Assembly (NCBI GenBank): GCA_024138015.1
Contig: JAMXBB010000010.1
Location: 47,606,024 to 47,670,023 of the forward strand
DNA length: 64,000 nt
Direction: 5' to 3'
DNA from: Lumnitzera littorea
Taxonomy: Eukaryota > Streptophyta > Magnoliopsida > Myrtales > Combretaceae
Both the position numbers and the translations under genes were made by a program. The notes below the pieces were generated by a model. That model did no database searches. It saw only the letters and a list, made by a program, of their open reading frames with translations, and was not told the DNA's origin. Below are positions 1 through 11,579 of this stretch, one piece after another; the first letter of the stretch is position 1; each line of letters begins with the position of its first letter.

Positions 1-859
1 AACTATTAGTTGATTTCTCACAATCTTACCACATGTAATCAACAAGTGATATCAACTATATTCCTAAAATTCATTTAAAACTTTGATATACTATATATTA
101 TGATCAATACTTAATCCAATATATACACAACAAGGATCGATACTCAATATAATCGTTGATTATAAACTAAATACTAAAGTTTAATTCTCTTCCATCATCT
201 AGCTAATAATAGACCTAATAGGTCTATATAAGTTTAGCTAAAAAGATTATACAATCAACCTAGAGTCATTGGGAGGTCACCTTAGAAGGAAATAAGAGGG
301 GGGAAGGGAGGTTGTTGACTATGCTATGAGGCTAGCCAACCAAGGTATGGGGGTAATGACTACCTTATTGGGTGGTCTTCCATTTATATCATATTTTCAG
401 ATCTAAGTACGTACCCCTTAGGGTTTTGTCACCACCGGTCCTTAAGTTAAGCTATGCATAAGCAACACTCAACAATTAATAGTCCGATATTGATTAGTTT
501 GTTTTCAATTCAACTAAACTAGCAACCACAACTAACAAACATGTGTTACATACTTGGATCACTTGATTTAAATGAAATGGAGCTATCAACAATATAAGAA
601 CTTATAATAACAAGAAATGTTAAGCATAGAGTCTAAACAAGTTTGATCCTATGTCCTTAATGTAGCTACTCTTAATTTATTAAGTTGATTGCAACTAGGT
701 TAGAGTGTGAAATTTAAGCGAAAAATTTGCTTAAGGATCATGGTCGAGATTATGACCATCATCCTTAGCTGTGTTCCTTATTGGAATCTAGAATAAATTG
801 ACTACAGGCAAGAACATACTCATGCTCTTGGGTTATGGTCCTCACTATAAACCATCTTT

Positions 860-892
860 AAGATCACGGTTAGAGATCATGCTCGTGATCTT
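860..892. repeat. Short hairpin, 9-bp stem
   Basis: AAGATCACG at 860-868 is the exact reverse complement of CGTGATCTT at 884-892, leaving a 15-nt loop. Related words (gatcatggtcgagat, gatcatgctcgtgat) occur at about 738 and 876, so the area is locally repetitive. No function is apparent. Confidence 0.5.
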
Positions 893-1227
893 GGACCATA
901 ATCCTCTTATCCCCCCTTTTGACCAAAACGCAACAACTTAAACTCCAAAACTTCAAGGGGCCTGCAGTTATCAACCACAATCGTGTTGTTTGATCATGTT
1001 CCTCTAGAATGTCAAAAATCCTTCTCTTTCTCATTCTACAACTCTCTAATTGCCAATTCCAGATCAAGAATACAATTCTTACTATCATGTATCTTATCCC
1101 TTTCATCTTTTCAGCAATCAAACAATAAATTAAATGTAAATCCATTCACTTAAATGTAAATTTATTCATGCTTACCTTGGATTTTCAAGAGATCTCGTAA
1201 ACCCTTGTCTCTTGTGATTACTACAAA

Positions 1228-1376
1228 CACCAATTGTAAATCCTACACAAATAATCTTATTAGATTCAACAAGAAACAAAGTTTTCTTGATTAATACATA
1301 TCCACCAATTGTAAATCCTATACAAATAATCCTATTAGATTCAATAAGAAACGAAATTTCCTTGATTAATACATTC
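1228..1376. repeat. 75-bp tandem duplication (two copies)
   Basis: Two adjacent direct copies, starting at 1,228 and 1,303, both begin with CACCAATTGTAAATCCTA and run through a matching AAATAATC.TATTAGATTCAA block to TTGATTAATACAT. They differ at about ten positions, so the duplication is not recent. An antisense open frame across it simply repeats the same peptide and is not considered coding. Confidence 0.85.
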
Positions 1377-2640
1377 CTCTTACCTTTTGATTCATTTTCC
1401 CATAACAAATCTCTTGCTCTCCAATCGCAACTTGTCAACACACCATAAATCTAAAATTTCAATGACTTTAACTGCTTGTCAAATCTTTGAAATTGTAGAA
1501 AACAAGAAGAATTACTCGTCTTACCTTAAGAAAACGTATGGGGTTGCTTTGCCATTTGGGGGAAGCTGCCTTCTCTTCGTTGCCAATGCATAATTGTAGC
1601 CAAATTGAAAGAAGTTTTAAAAGGCTAGGTCAAGGCTTGCAATCTCAGATCCTCAAAATTCCCATTATGCCCCCCTTCATTATATTATAACTTTTGGTAT
1701 TATCCACATTTTACTTTATATGACTTCTTATTTTATTTTATAAATAATATAAATTTTATGGGCATTACACCTTTTTTGAAAGCTAATGAATATAAGATCA
1801 TAGTTGAAAAAATATAGTCAAAAGGAAGGGTAGAAGTTCAAACCTATGAGAAAGATTTTCTTTAGAAAAAGGGGGAAAAAAAAAAAGGTATCAGGATGAT
1901 ATCTCACTAGTTAAAGACACTACCTTGAATGATACCCTATTGTTTCACAATTAAAGATGAAGGGAGTGACTAGTCACACTACGTTTGCTTGCAAACAGGA
2001 GTCAAAGGTTAGTGTTGCATCAAGAAGAATGAAAGAAAGAACATAAATAAAAAGACTATAAAAGAATGGATAGAACACCTGGTGCTGGGGATACTTGGTT
2101 AATGACTTAATCTACAACCTTATTATCTATAAAGAAGTTCAATGGTAAATTGTGGTAATAGTAAATCTTGAGGAAAGATATTCATTCTTATATGAGATAA
2201 GGAGGTACGGCACATTAAGATTTCAATGTGATTTTTAAGAAGATTTTAAGAGGATATATTTTTGCCACCAGGTCTTAGTGTATGAGAAGTATGGAAAAGT
2301 CAAGTTCGTATTTATTTAAAAAAAAATATAGAATGAAGAATCATCTTTTGCCAATGATGGAGAAATAAAAAAAAAACACTATATTGTACCATAGGGGCAT
2401 TGCCCTTGTACCCTTAAGCTATCTTTGCATAGTGTAACATTACTTTTATACAATAACATTACCATATTTACTAATATGAATGATATATGTATGTATGTAT
2501 GCATAATATTTTTGGATGGACTATTATTGAAGCTCCAAATTGCTACAAATTGCTTTAATAGCTTCATTTTTCTACCAACACTTGTAGAATAAAAAGAGGA
2601 AATATTAAGAGGAGCCAAGTTATCAACTTTATGCAAAATG

Positions 2641-3840
2641 GATGCAAATCAATATAACTCAATTTAATGCTATGAACTGATATCTTATTCTAGTGACAAA
2701 GTCTAGGAAATTGGCTCGATTAGGAGTGCTTTAGAGAGATTTGGCTTGATTGGCTTAGAATAGGGATTGCTAGACTAGATTTTTCACTCTTAGCCTTGCT
2801 TAGTTATCTTGCACATGAAAGGTAGACTAGGAAATGACCTTTTTGAGCTCATTTAGGCTTCATTTGACCTTATTGAGCCTTAAAAGAGGCTTAAATTTGC
2901 TTTAAACTTATTTAAGAGAAAATAGGTCTTTTAATTATCCTAAGCCTTGAGGCCATATCTAAGCCTATAAAGGATAAAGGAGAGAATAAGCTTCAATGAC
3001 AAGCCTCAATCTCAATCGTTTATTTTAGAGCCATTCGATAAATAAGATTGACCCATAAACTTTATAAATAGGAGGCTTCTCTTCTCATTTGATTCGTTTA
3101 GAGCATTGGCAAACTTGAGACAAACACTAGAGTTTTGCTACAATCACTCTAGAAAATATCAAACAAGCAATTTTATTAAGAACCTCAAGTTTGATCCACT
3201 ATTACACGTGTATGCTTGAGATACAGAGTTTGTCCATTCTTCCTCCTATGTCTCTTCTTAACGACATCCCTCCATGTGCCATTAGTTCAAGACATCTCTT
3301 AGGTTGACTAGCATACCAATTGTACATGATCGACCAGCGACAAGAACCCTCACCATACATGATTCATGTGATGAAAGTTGATTGAATTCTATGAGTTTGA
3401 GTAAATTTCATATTTAGATTATAATAAGTACCTTAATAGCATGTCTACTACTACTTTAGATGATTGTTTACATACATCCTCTCATTTGATTTGTGTAGAA
3501 ATCCATTTCTTGATGCCTAGAAATGTGCTAGAATGCATGCTTCATTTCATTGTTATTTCTTGTTTCAATTAGCTTACTATATGATTTGCACAAAGAATTT
3601 GATTTTGTTTGATTAGATTAGGGAAGAACTATCATGGTCTTGCAATTAGTTAGCTTTCTAACCACTTTCTTTCCTCACCGAGAAACATAAGACCTTAGGT
3701 AATCTCGATATACTCTAAATCAATTGGTATGCTTCTCATCAATCACGGATTCCACAAACTATTTTCTAAAATTTGCAAGCTACTATGATTTTGGAAAAGT
3801 GGGCAATTTTTTATAAATTGTGTGTGTTGTGGAACAGTGA
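2641..3840 (+). other. Promoter-like non-coding block, possible LTR remnant
   Basis: AT-rich DNA with no coding sequence. It carries a clear TATA box (3,061-3,070) followed by a leader-like stretch rich in CTT/CAA words. U3-R-U5 of an LTR often looks like this, but neither terminal TG/CA nor a primer site was found, so this is a suggestion only. Confidence 0.3.
3061..3070 (+). promoter_or_regulatory. TATA box candidate
   Basis: TTTATAAATA followed by GGAGGC closely matches the plant TATA consensus TATAAATA. About 30 bp downstream lies pyrimidine-rich leader-like sequence. No open frame follows, so if real it more likely served an LTR or a non-coding transcript than a gene. Confidence 0.4.
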
Positions 3841-4761
3841 TTGCAATTCCATCTTGCTCTCTCTCTCTCTTTAACATGTTTGTATCACTAAATTTTATAT
3901 AATATATATATAAAGAATAAGTTAATATGGATTATTGAATAATATGTAATTTTAAAATTATTTAAACAACATGAAATAATGTGCTGTAATAGAATTTAAT
4001 AGGCAAAAGTTTTTAGAATTATATTAAACTAGTCAAAGAGTTTGCACAATGTGAATGTCAATAGTTAAATAATAATTATAATTTTTTAAATGATTAAAAT
4101 CAAAATCTGAAAATTCAAAATATGAACATCTTATTAATAATGTTATTTGGGGAAAAAATAACATATTATCATGGACGAATATATATATATATATATATAT
4201 ATTTATGAAGATTTTGCTTTTCTTTTGCTCTTTAGAACTAACTATTACTTATTACATATTGAACATCAAATTGGAAAAAAATAAAAGAAAGAAAAGTTTA
4301 TATAAGAAGCACTTTAAAAGTAATGGTCTATTTCATCTTTATTCTCTCAATTATGTTTTTAAATGCTTCTTTATCTACACCATCATGATCATTTATCCTC
4401 CTTTATTGTTTGTCATTAAATTGTGGATAATAATTTTACAAAATAAACAATAATTGTTTGATTGATAATTCTTTAGGTTAATAAATCATTCTTTTAATTT
4501 ATTCAATGACTTACATCATATTGAATTATAATATAATCATATCATTAAAAAATTATAAGATACATTATATCAATATCCTTTTGTTATAAAAGACAAAAGC
4601 TTTTGAATTTATATTGAATTTAACAAATAAAATTATAGAAATACATTAGTGTTAAAATAGAAAGATGGAATGTAAAAAAAGAAAGAGTTTTCGAAATTAT
4701 ACATTATAATATAATATGACAAACAAATTATAGAAATACATCAATGGTAGAATAAAAAAAT
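3841..4761. other. AT-rich intergenic DNA with simple repeats
   Basis: Non-coding. It includes a CT run at 3,856-3,871 and an (AT)n run at 4,180-4,202. From about 4,610 to 4,760 the sequence resembles 48,520-48,640: both carry an element of the type TTATAGAAATA..TTA followed by a dimeric block containing ATTATAATATAATAT. This part therefore belongs to the duplicated substrate described at 5.1-6.26 kb. Confidence 0.6.
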
Positions 4762-5088
4762 GGAAAAATACAAATAACTTCCATAAACTTTGATTTTGGT
4801 GTGGATTGAACCCCTAAATTTTTAAAGTGTAATTTTTGATCTTTTAAGCTTTAATAAATTAACAAACAAACCCTCTACAAGTTGAGAATAACTCCCTTTA
4901 AACTTTTTATTTTGGTGTAAAAATACCTCATTAACTTATTAAAATGTAGTTTAAGACTTTATAAACTTTGACTATAGTGTGATTTTTTTTTAATTAAGAA
5001 AAATGTCATATGTATTGCAAATTCATCAAAATTTAAGGAGCAAAAAACCACATTTTGAAAGTTTAGGAGGGTTATTTGCAATTTTTCC
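4762..5088. mobile_element. MITE with about 30-bp terminal inverted repeats, Mutator-like
   Basis: A 327-bp non-coding element. The left end GGAAAAATACAAATAACTTC and the reverse complement of the right end, GGAAAAATTGCAAATAACCC, are near-identical and both continue into TAAACTTT. The flanks are TAAAAAAAT (4,753-4,761) and TCAAAAAAT (5,089-5,097), 8 of 9 matching, the target duplication size of Mutator-like elements. The homologous place at about 48,624-48,660 reads straight across (ATAAAAAGATGAGATATAA) without the element, which is an empty site. A transposase would have to come from elsewhere. The superfamily call is inference from TSD length; the element itself is well supported. Confidence 0.85.
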
Positions 5089-5099
5089 TCAAAAAATGA

Positions 5100-6257
5100 G
5101 ATATAATAAAAAGAAAGATTTTTCAAAATTATATTTTGTAATATGATATGATTTCATGGGATTTTTCCATTGTGATAAACAAAAATGGTGAAAAACTAAT
5201 AAGAAGGGAAATTGTGAAAATTAGCATAAATATTCATGACAAATGAAAATGATACCTTCCTACCATTTTTTTTTTTTTTTTTTTTTTGCCATTGATACCT
5301 TTGCTATTAATATTGTAGAATTATGGTAAGTTTATTAAATGAGCATGGGCACCAAAAATAGACCACTTCTCCCATATTTATTTGTATTGTTGATATAATA
5401 GTACCCTCTAACTACTTATTTTAGACAAAGTTTAGCTTAATCAAATGACTAATTGATAATCTACATATAATCAATTTTATTAAATGGGTATAGATACCAA
5501 GCATTGACTCTCCCTCCCACATTAATATTATATATATAGATACAAAAATATCTTCTTAACTATTTCTTTTAGATAAATATTAGCTTAGTTAAAGGAATGA
5601 TTGATAATTTACATAATGCTGATCATATCTATTTTTTGAAACTATATTAATGTAATTTTGTTATTTAAAAACCATGACAATGAGTCATTAATAGATATAA
5701 TTATGAAAAAAAATGAAATTTTAAAATAAATGCTAATAAAGGATGAGAATAAACCTACTATTGATGCAATAAATGTAACAACTTTTATGGAATTTAAGGA
5801 CATCTAGTAATAGTATTCTAAATGGTTGTAATGTATGAAAATATGAAATAGGAAAAGGTAAAAGGTTGTAATGTATGAAAATATGAAATATGAAAAAGGT
5901 AAAAGTTTTTGAAATTGTAATAATGCATTTACCAAAAATGCTTCTAAAGTTGTTGCATTTTACCCTTAAGTATTTGTAAAATAAGAAAATGTCTATAGCT
6001 TAAAAGGATAATGGAAAAAAATGTAGGTGTTAGCAAATTTTTTCAAAGGTGTGGAGTATAAGAATGGAGGTATTTGCTTAATTATTATAGATATAATAAT
6101 ATATACAAAAATATCCTCTAACTATTTATTTTATACAAAGATTAGCTTTATCAAAGGACTAATTGATAACTTATGTAATACTAATTGTATCTTTTTTCTT
6201 AAAACTATCAATATAATTTCACTATCCAAAAACCATGATAACGAGTTATTAATTTTG
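5100..6257. repeat. Duplicated substrate, unit 0 (partial)
   Basis: This block is homologous to 20,210-20,777: the same order of a poly-T tract, a GATACC word, and a series of subrepeats reading TTTATTAAATGGGTATAGAT, then CTCCC.CATTAATATTATAG, then TTAGCTTA.T.AAAGGACTAATTGATAA. Subrepeat starts at 5,331 and 5,477 give a 146-bp period, with another copy near 6,030-6,180. It ends at ATTAATTTTG, the target of LTR G. Removing G joins it directly to 19,019. No coding capacity. It may be a fragment of an older unidentified element. Confidence 0.75.
5268..5287. repeat. Poly-T tract
   Basis: About twenty T in a row within substrate unit 0; the matching position in unit 1 (about 20,380-20,402) holds an interrupted T/C tract. 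Confidence 0.9.
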
Positions 6258-6539
6258 TGTCATATGTCAGCATAATATAGGATATATCATTACACAAGAT
6301 TACTTGCTTGAACTATACACAATTTTGATAACACACCATACTTTCTATATTTAGCGCTCTAAAAGAGTTTAGCTTTAAGTTTTGAAGTTAAAAATATATA
6401 CAATATTTATAGATTCAAAAGACCAAAAATTGTAAACTTCATTTATTGAGACTAAATATCTTTCTTCCCATTAAACTTGATTGGCAAGACTTTAACTTTT
6501 CTAAAATAGCTAGCTCTACGAGTGCTCTCACAAGTTTAT

Positions 6540-6557
6540 CCCCCCCCCCCCCCCCCC
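6540..6557. repeat. C18 homopolymer
   Basis: Eighteen C in a row inside the U5-like end of LTR G, in sequence that is otherwise about 70% AT. Homologous copies (F at about 21,680) have no such tract. The length is doubtful in any sequencing read. Confidence 0.9.
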
Positions 6558-6587
6558 AATGATAATGCCTAGTTCCAACTTCTTAAC

Positions 6588-6589
6588 CT
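6588..6589 (-). promoter_or_regulatory. Splice-acceptor-like site of LTR G
   Basis: Read on the minus strand, TTTTATCTTTAG|GTTAAG follows the conserved TCACTCAATTTA word by about 30 nt. This is the same place and form as in LTRs A, B, C1, C2, F, J and K. Functional splicing is inferred, not shown. Confidence 0.45.
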
Positions 6590-7399
6590 AAAGATAAAAC
6601 ACTTTATCTCCTTAATTTATTGTAAATTGAGTGAGAATGGATAAACAGAAAAACAATTAAATCAAATATATTACTTAGGCATAACCTGTGAGGCATTGAA
6701 GGTTGGCCATGTTTATCTAAGGAGGAAAGTGATATCTATATCGATGGAGATAAGTCGGTCACTAGTTAGTTTAAGTTACGATCGAGTAAAATAAAAACAA
6801 TATTAATAAATTAATAGAAGACTTATAATTAGGATAAAAAAAAGCTCGAGATTGATGTGTGTTGAAAAGTTTTCTTGAAGTATCCGGTTGGCCAATCTCG
6901 AATAAATAGATTGATGTTAACAATAATACTAACAATAGTCATAAGTAGTTTGAAACCTGCCAAGTCATGAAAAGCTTTAGATTCTAAAACTGAATAGAAA
7001 GTCATGAGAAAATGAAAAAAGAAAGAAAGAAAGAAAGAATATATTCAAACATGAAAAACAAAAAAAAAATTATCAAAACCGGTCAATATGGCACTACCAA
7101 TTTACAAATTGAGCCAATCTAATATAGATAGTTAAAAAGCCAAGCAATTTTTATTGAATGCTAAATCTACTCGCCGTTTAAGAGCCAAAATGCTCTAATT
7201 TTATTTCACACCATCTTGTTTGCAAAATTAAATTAAATTTCAAATACATGAGTCAACAAGACAAGTCAAGGTCAATTTTACAAATCAATAAGGATATAGA
7301 TACTATAACCCACCTTTCAGGTCCCGAAGACTCTATCTCTTGGCTATTACTTTCCATCAGAAAAGAAGAAGAAAAAAGCTGCTAAAGAATTAGGCTATA

Positions 7400-7620
7400 A
7401 GAAATGAAATAAGCAACTTAATTTGCCAAAAAGAGCCCCCTTCTCTTTCCTTCAAAATTCTCGACCAATCCGCCTTCCAAACATCTTCTTCTTCTCATCC
7501 CTTCTCCATTCCTTGGATCCTTCTCTTCCATTTTCCTTTTCTTTCACAAAACTTAAGGAAAACTCCCATGAAGGGTCATCACTTCCCATTCTTGCAAGAA
7601 CCAGGTTGCTCCACGCATAG
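7400..7620 (+). other. Leader exon candidate of LTR K
   Basis: A pyrimidine-rich stretch (CTTTCC, TTCTTCTTCTC words) lies downstream of a weak TATA-like CTATAA at 7,395 and ends CGCATAG|GTAAGGAAG, a good plant 5' splice site. The short open frame across it has low-complexity Ser/Pro/Phe composition and no recognisable domain. I read it as the untranslated leader of an LTR transcript, not a gene. Confidence 0.45.
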
Positions 7621-8284
7621 GTAAGGAAGTTCTTCCTTATTTTATTTCAGTTTTTGATCAACAAGATGATGAACTTGTCTTAGATACAAGTTTCGGTAAA
7701 ATGAAGATCCTATCTCTTTTTCAATCGTGCAAGATCCAACCTTTACGGTTAAGATCTTCATATCTCAGACTTTGCATGTTTCGAGTGATCTATGCCATAT
7801 AAATTAGTGCAGAGTGGCTATATGTATAGATATGTTAGTGGGAGTCCAAATTCCTTTATTTTTATGTGAAACTTCCTTAGCCACAAATTGATACAATCTG
7901 ATATGTACTGTGCATGCCCTTTACGACTTTCAAATCCCTCATGCAAGTAAAAATTTGATTAAACCTAAATATCTTGAGGTGCTAGGAACACTAAAAAAAT
8001 AAAGCCATGTATAGGACGTTGGAAATTGTTGATTTATCTGAGGAAATCAATAAGAGTACGTACAAGGAGTTTTAAAAGAAACCCCAATGCTTTTAGATGT
8101 CCAGAAGTGAAGTAACAGAAGGAAAAAGACCAAATCAGGAAATTTTTGCAGCATACTTATTTCCGATCTGATTTGTTTTGAAATTCTGCGTTTTCCCTGT
8201 ACTCTAAAACCAATTTCGACTTCAAAAACTGAAAGTATATTGAATAATCATCGAAATTACTATTCATTTTTTGAGTTCCGCTAC

Positions 8285-9240
8285 GAAACGACGTAGTTAT
8301 GGCCAAAACTAACAAGTATGCTGCTAAAGAGGTTTAGACACAAGACTGAAACATCCATTCTGTTCTGTTTCTAGTTACTGTACCTTCCTCCGTACCCCAA
8401 AGCTTATTTATTCCATAGAAACTGAAATTTCATTATCTAAGTTTGTAACGACTACTTATTTGTGAAAATCTGATAAGAAACGATTGAGATATTGCTAAAA
8501 CAACTTAGGCTGCAAAATTGGGAGAATTCTCTGTTTCATTCGAACTGTTTAAGGAAAACTGCATTTATTCCTAATGATTATAGCAGGTATGGCCTGAGAA
8601 TTCTAAAAATACATCAAATAAGCTTTGTAGATACTATTTATTTGCATAATTCTGATGAGAAATGCATGATATATGGCCAAAACAAGTTAGGATATACTAG
8701 GTGAACTTAGCAGTGATAGTTGGATCCTATTGACCGAATTTCCCCAAATTACTGCAGCTTTTAGGAATATCAAAACACTGAACTCTCAGTTCTCAAGTCT
8801 CATCAACATCCTAAAGTTTATCTCCATCGAGTTTCATCTTGAAACTCATCCAGTAGGATCTAGAATGAACCCCTAGATCAGAGCATCTTTGCGCTGTCCA
8901 ACATCAATTATTCTCTGTCAACCAAAATTGCAGAAATTTCTGTGGCTTGTACAAAGGTTGAAGCAACATGCTTCCAACTCTCAAATATTAAAAACATACC
9001 AAAGTTTATCCACCTAAATTTTCATGTAGAAACTCAACTATTGAGACCTTGAAATAATCCCTCTAAATAACATCTGCAAAACTGTCCTCTGATATGTTTT
9101 CTCCAGTGATTGGTTTTGTTTTGATCACCATCCCCTCATACGACTTCCAAACTTAGTGAAACCAAATCCTACAGATCCCTAACATCGTAAAATTTATCTC
9201 TGTAATATTTCATCTTCAGTCACTATTTTCTCATGTGACC
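8285..9240. repeat. Degenerate ~187-bp repeats inside LTR K
   Basis: Two sets are visible. On the plus strand a GAAACGA...TGGCCAAAACAA..TTAGG word recurs at about 8,286, 8,478 and 8,660. A second set, AAGTTTATC.CC..(G/A)AGTTTCAT.TTGAAACTCA, recurs at about 8,813, 9,002 and 9,188 and reads as if inverted relative to the first. Spacing in both sets is about 185-190 bp. Period and form fit the internal repeats of long chromovirus-type LTRs. The inversion suggests either a foldback or a nested fragment whose borders I could not fix. Confidence 0.55.
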
Positions 9241-10429
9241 TTAAAATCCAGTCAAATCAAAACTCAAAGATCACTAGGATCTTAAATTATGTTTTGAATT
9301 GGTTAGGATAAAAAGTTTCTTTGTTTTTATCAATTTCTGGGTGCAAAGTTTCGTACCTACCCATGAAACAAGGTACCTGAATGGCTATGGAAGAATATAG
9401 GTAAATAAGATGCTCCCATGACCTTTTGAACTGAACTGCCAACTCGTTTAACCATGTCATATTATAACATATTGCCAAAAATTATCTTATGATTTTTCTT
9501 ATTAAAAGGTAACGTCGAACAACTTTAAAAGATCAAGTCCCCTGCCGCTAGTTAAATGTTGGAACATCATGATGGCCCAACTTATTGGTAAGCCTTTTTC
9601 TTTTAGTTTTCATCAATTACATTTAAGGTATTTGAACAAAGGATGTTGTAAGCTTCTGCCTATGTAAGTTTGAGAGTCAAAATATGCATGTATATCAATA
9701 TCTAGTAAGATTTTACTATCTCTAAAGTCTAGAGTCCAATCTCTATCACATAGACTTGTTGTAGGAGATGTTAATAGGAATTTTCTCTAAATTCCAAACT
9801 TTCTAGCTTTAAGAGTAACCATACTTCACTCGTGTAGCTCGGATAAAAGAAGCAAAAAGTGTTTTGATGTGGTTTGAACCAAAGCTTTGTTTGTTGAAAT
9901 TATATCAACTTGAAATTTTATGAATTAATAACATAATGACATGACCACAATACGAGCCAATTCTTAAGTGAATCACAAGTACCAATATGTGCTCATACAG
10001 CTCCTATTAGCGAGCCAAGCCTTAAAGTGGTAAGTTGCATTGACAAATTAGATAAAAAGGTGTAATAATCATATGAATTAGTGGCTTAGTACTGAGTGCA
10101 TTACATGAGAAATCCCCCAAGCTATCGATGGAAATAATTATGCCCAAGTATAACTTTAATCCTTACTTTATGTGACTAGTGGATAAATTATAAAAGAAAT
10201 TGATGTGTAAAAAATAATTTAGGCTTGAAATTGTACAATAATCGAAATACAAAGAGCTAAGTAGATCTATAAATATGATGAAGACATAAAAAATATAGCT
10301 TGCCACTTATAGGAAAGAAACTAAGAATCTAGGATAAGCCAAACTCCTTATAGAATAGGATAAGCATCACATAGTATAAGCCAGCTCTTCCTACTTTCTA
10401 ACTACCAGTCATATATTTTTATATCCTAG

Positions 10430-10513
10430 TTGATCCCTTCTACTTGGAGAACCACCATTCCCATGATTACTACTCAAGAGAGAGAAACTTCCCTAGCTTA
10501 GCAGGATGCCTAG
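10430..10513 (+). other. Middle exon candidate of LTR K
   Basis: GC-richer sequence ends GGATGCCTAG|GTGAGTAAT, a strong 5' splice-site match. It lies 820 bp upstream of the acceptor at 11,333. LTR J has the same arrangement of a short exon between two intron-like intervals, so the site is probably inherited and not chance. Confidence 0.4.
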
Positions 10514-11265
10514 GTGAGTAATACTTAGGATTTTTATATTTGCATGTGCTTGATAGCTTAGATATTTAACTTGACTTATTAATTATTTCGCTATACAATT
10601 TGTGTGGGGATAAAGAGTATCTACGTATGTGATTGAATGGCTTGTTGGTTTTGCTACACTAATTGCTAAGATAAAATAGAATTAGAAATGCTTGATTACT
10701 TATTTATTATTCTTATTATTGTTATTAGAGTAACTTTCTTATTGTTTTACCACCTGTAAAAAAAATTTAAGAGTCGCTTGGGTAAAGGATAACCTGATTG
10801 TGCATAGCATATTCCTTGCATCTATAAGAAGGCCGTCAGCACTATGCGGCACAATAAGGAGGCTATATGGAGGTGATTGTCTATATGTAATCTTGCTCTA
10901 ACCTTTGGGAAATATCGTTGTATCGGGGGACGTTGCCCTCTTATTGGAGAATAGAAATGGCTTGTTTAGTTAGCTTTAGAGTAGGATAGTTTGTTTGTGC
11001 TGTATGTTTTCGATATAGTAATGAGAATTGTGTTGTTCCATAGGCGGATCAATATCAATAGCCATAATACTCTGCCAATGAATTCTTTGAATTTGGAATG
11101 GAGTTGACATGTAGGAATTGTCTCTCAACCCTCCGTCTCAAAGGGTGCAAATCTGAACCGTACAAGGTATCCAGAAGGTCTTGTAAGCTTATTGCATTAC
11201 ATATAGTAGATGTACTGTTGCATTGCATTCCTAACATTTGATAACTCATTCGATCTTTGCTTAAC

Positions 11266-11399
11266 GGTATGAATTGAGAGTTGATCTCATTGAACCATTG
11301 TTTTACTCACTTCTCTATAATTTCCTTTTGCAGGTATGAATTGAGAGTTGATCTCACTGAACCATTGTTTTACCCACTTCTCTATAATTTCCTTTTGTA
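11266..11399 (+). repeat. 67-bp tandem duplication carrying a splice-acceptor-like site
   Basis: Two copies (11,266 and 11,333) start GGTATGAATTGAGAGTTGAT and end CTATAATTTCCTTTTG(C/T)AG. Each copy therefore has its own pyrimidine tract and AG: CAG|GTATG at 11,333 and TAG|GTACATGG at 11,400. They differ at only about three positions, so the duplication is young compared with the surrounding LTR. Confidence 0.85.
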
Positions 11400-11517
11400 G
11401 GTACATGGAAAGCTGTGAAGAGCAACTTCATTTTTTCTTCAAGAATCTCATAGGTTAGGCATAGACGCAATGTTAAGATAGTTAAGTTATAAACTAAAAA
11501 GAAAATATATTGTTATA

Positions 11518-11569
11518 GATGTAATAATACGTGTACATATGTTGTTGCAGATGTAATAATACGTGTACA
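11518..11569 (+). repeat. 32-bp period duplication
   Basis: GATGTAATAATACGTGTACA occurs twice without change, at 11,518-11,537 and 11,550-11,569, in the U5-like tail of LTR K just before the insertion site of LTR D. Confidence 0.85.
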
Positions 11570-11579
11570 AAGGTGTTTG

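Larger units (their letters stand above)
1..2640. other. AT-rich non-coding DNA, unclassified
   Basis: I find no supportable gene here. Open frames are short and do not resemble known proteins. The stretch at 240-440 is purine-rich on the plus strand and the surrounding sequence has the flavour of a decayed minus-strand long LTR, but no termini or target duplication could be fixed. A 75-bp tandem duplication and a 9-bp-stem hairpin are listed separately. A degraded retroelement is the likeliest origin. Confidence 0.5.

Noticed and set aside
1990..2330. Possible copia coding trace
   Set aside because: No copia motif (gag knuckle, integrase or reverse transcriptase box) could be read in any frame.
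5100..6257. Interpretation of the subrepeats as centromeric satellite
   Set aside because: Only a few degenerate units, not a homogeneous array.
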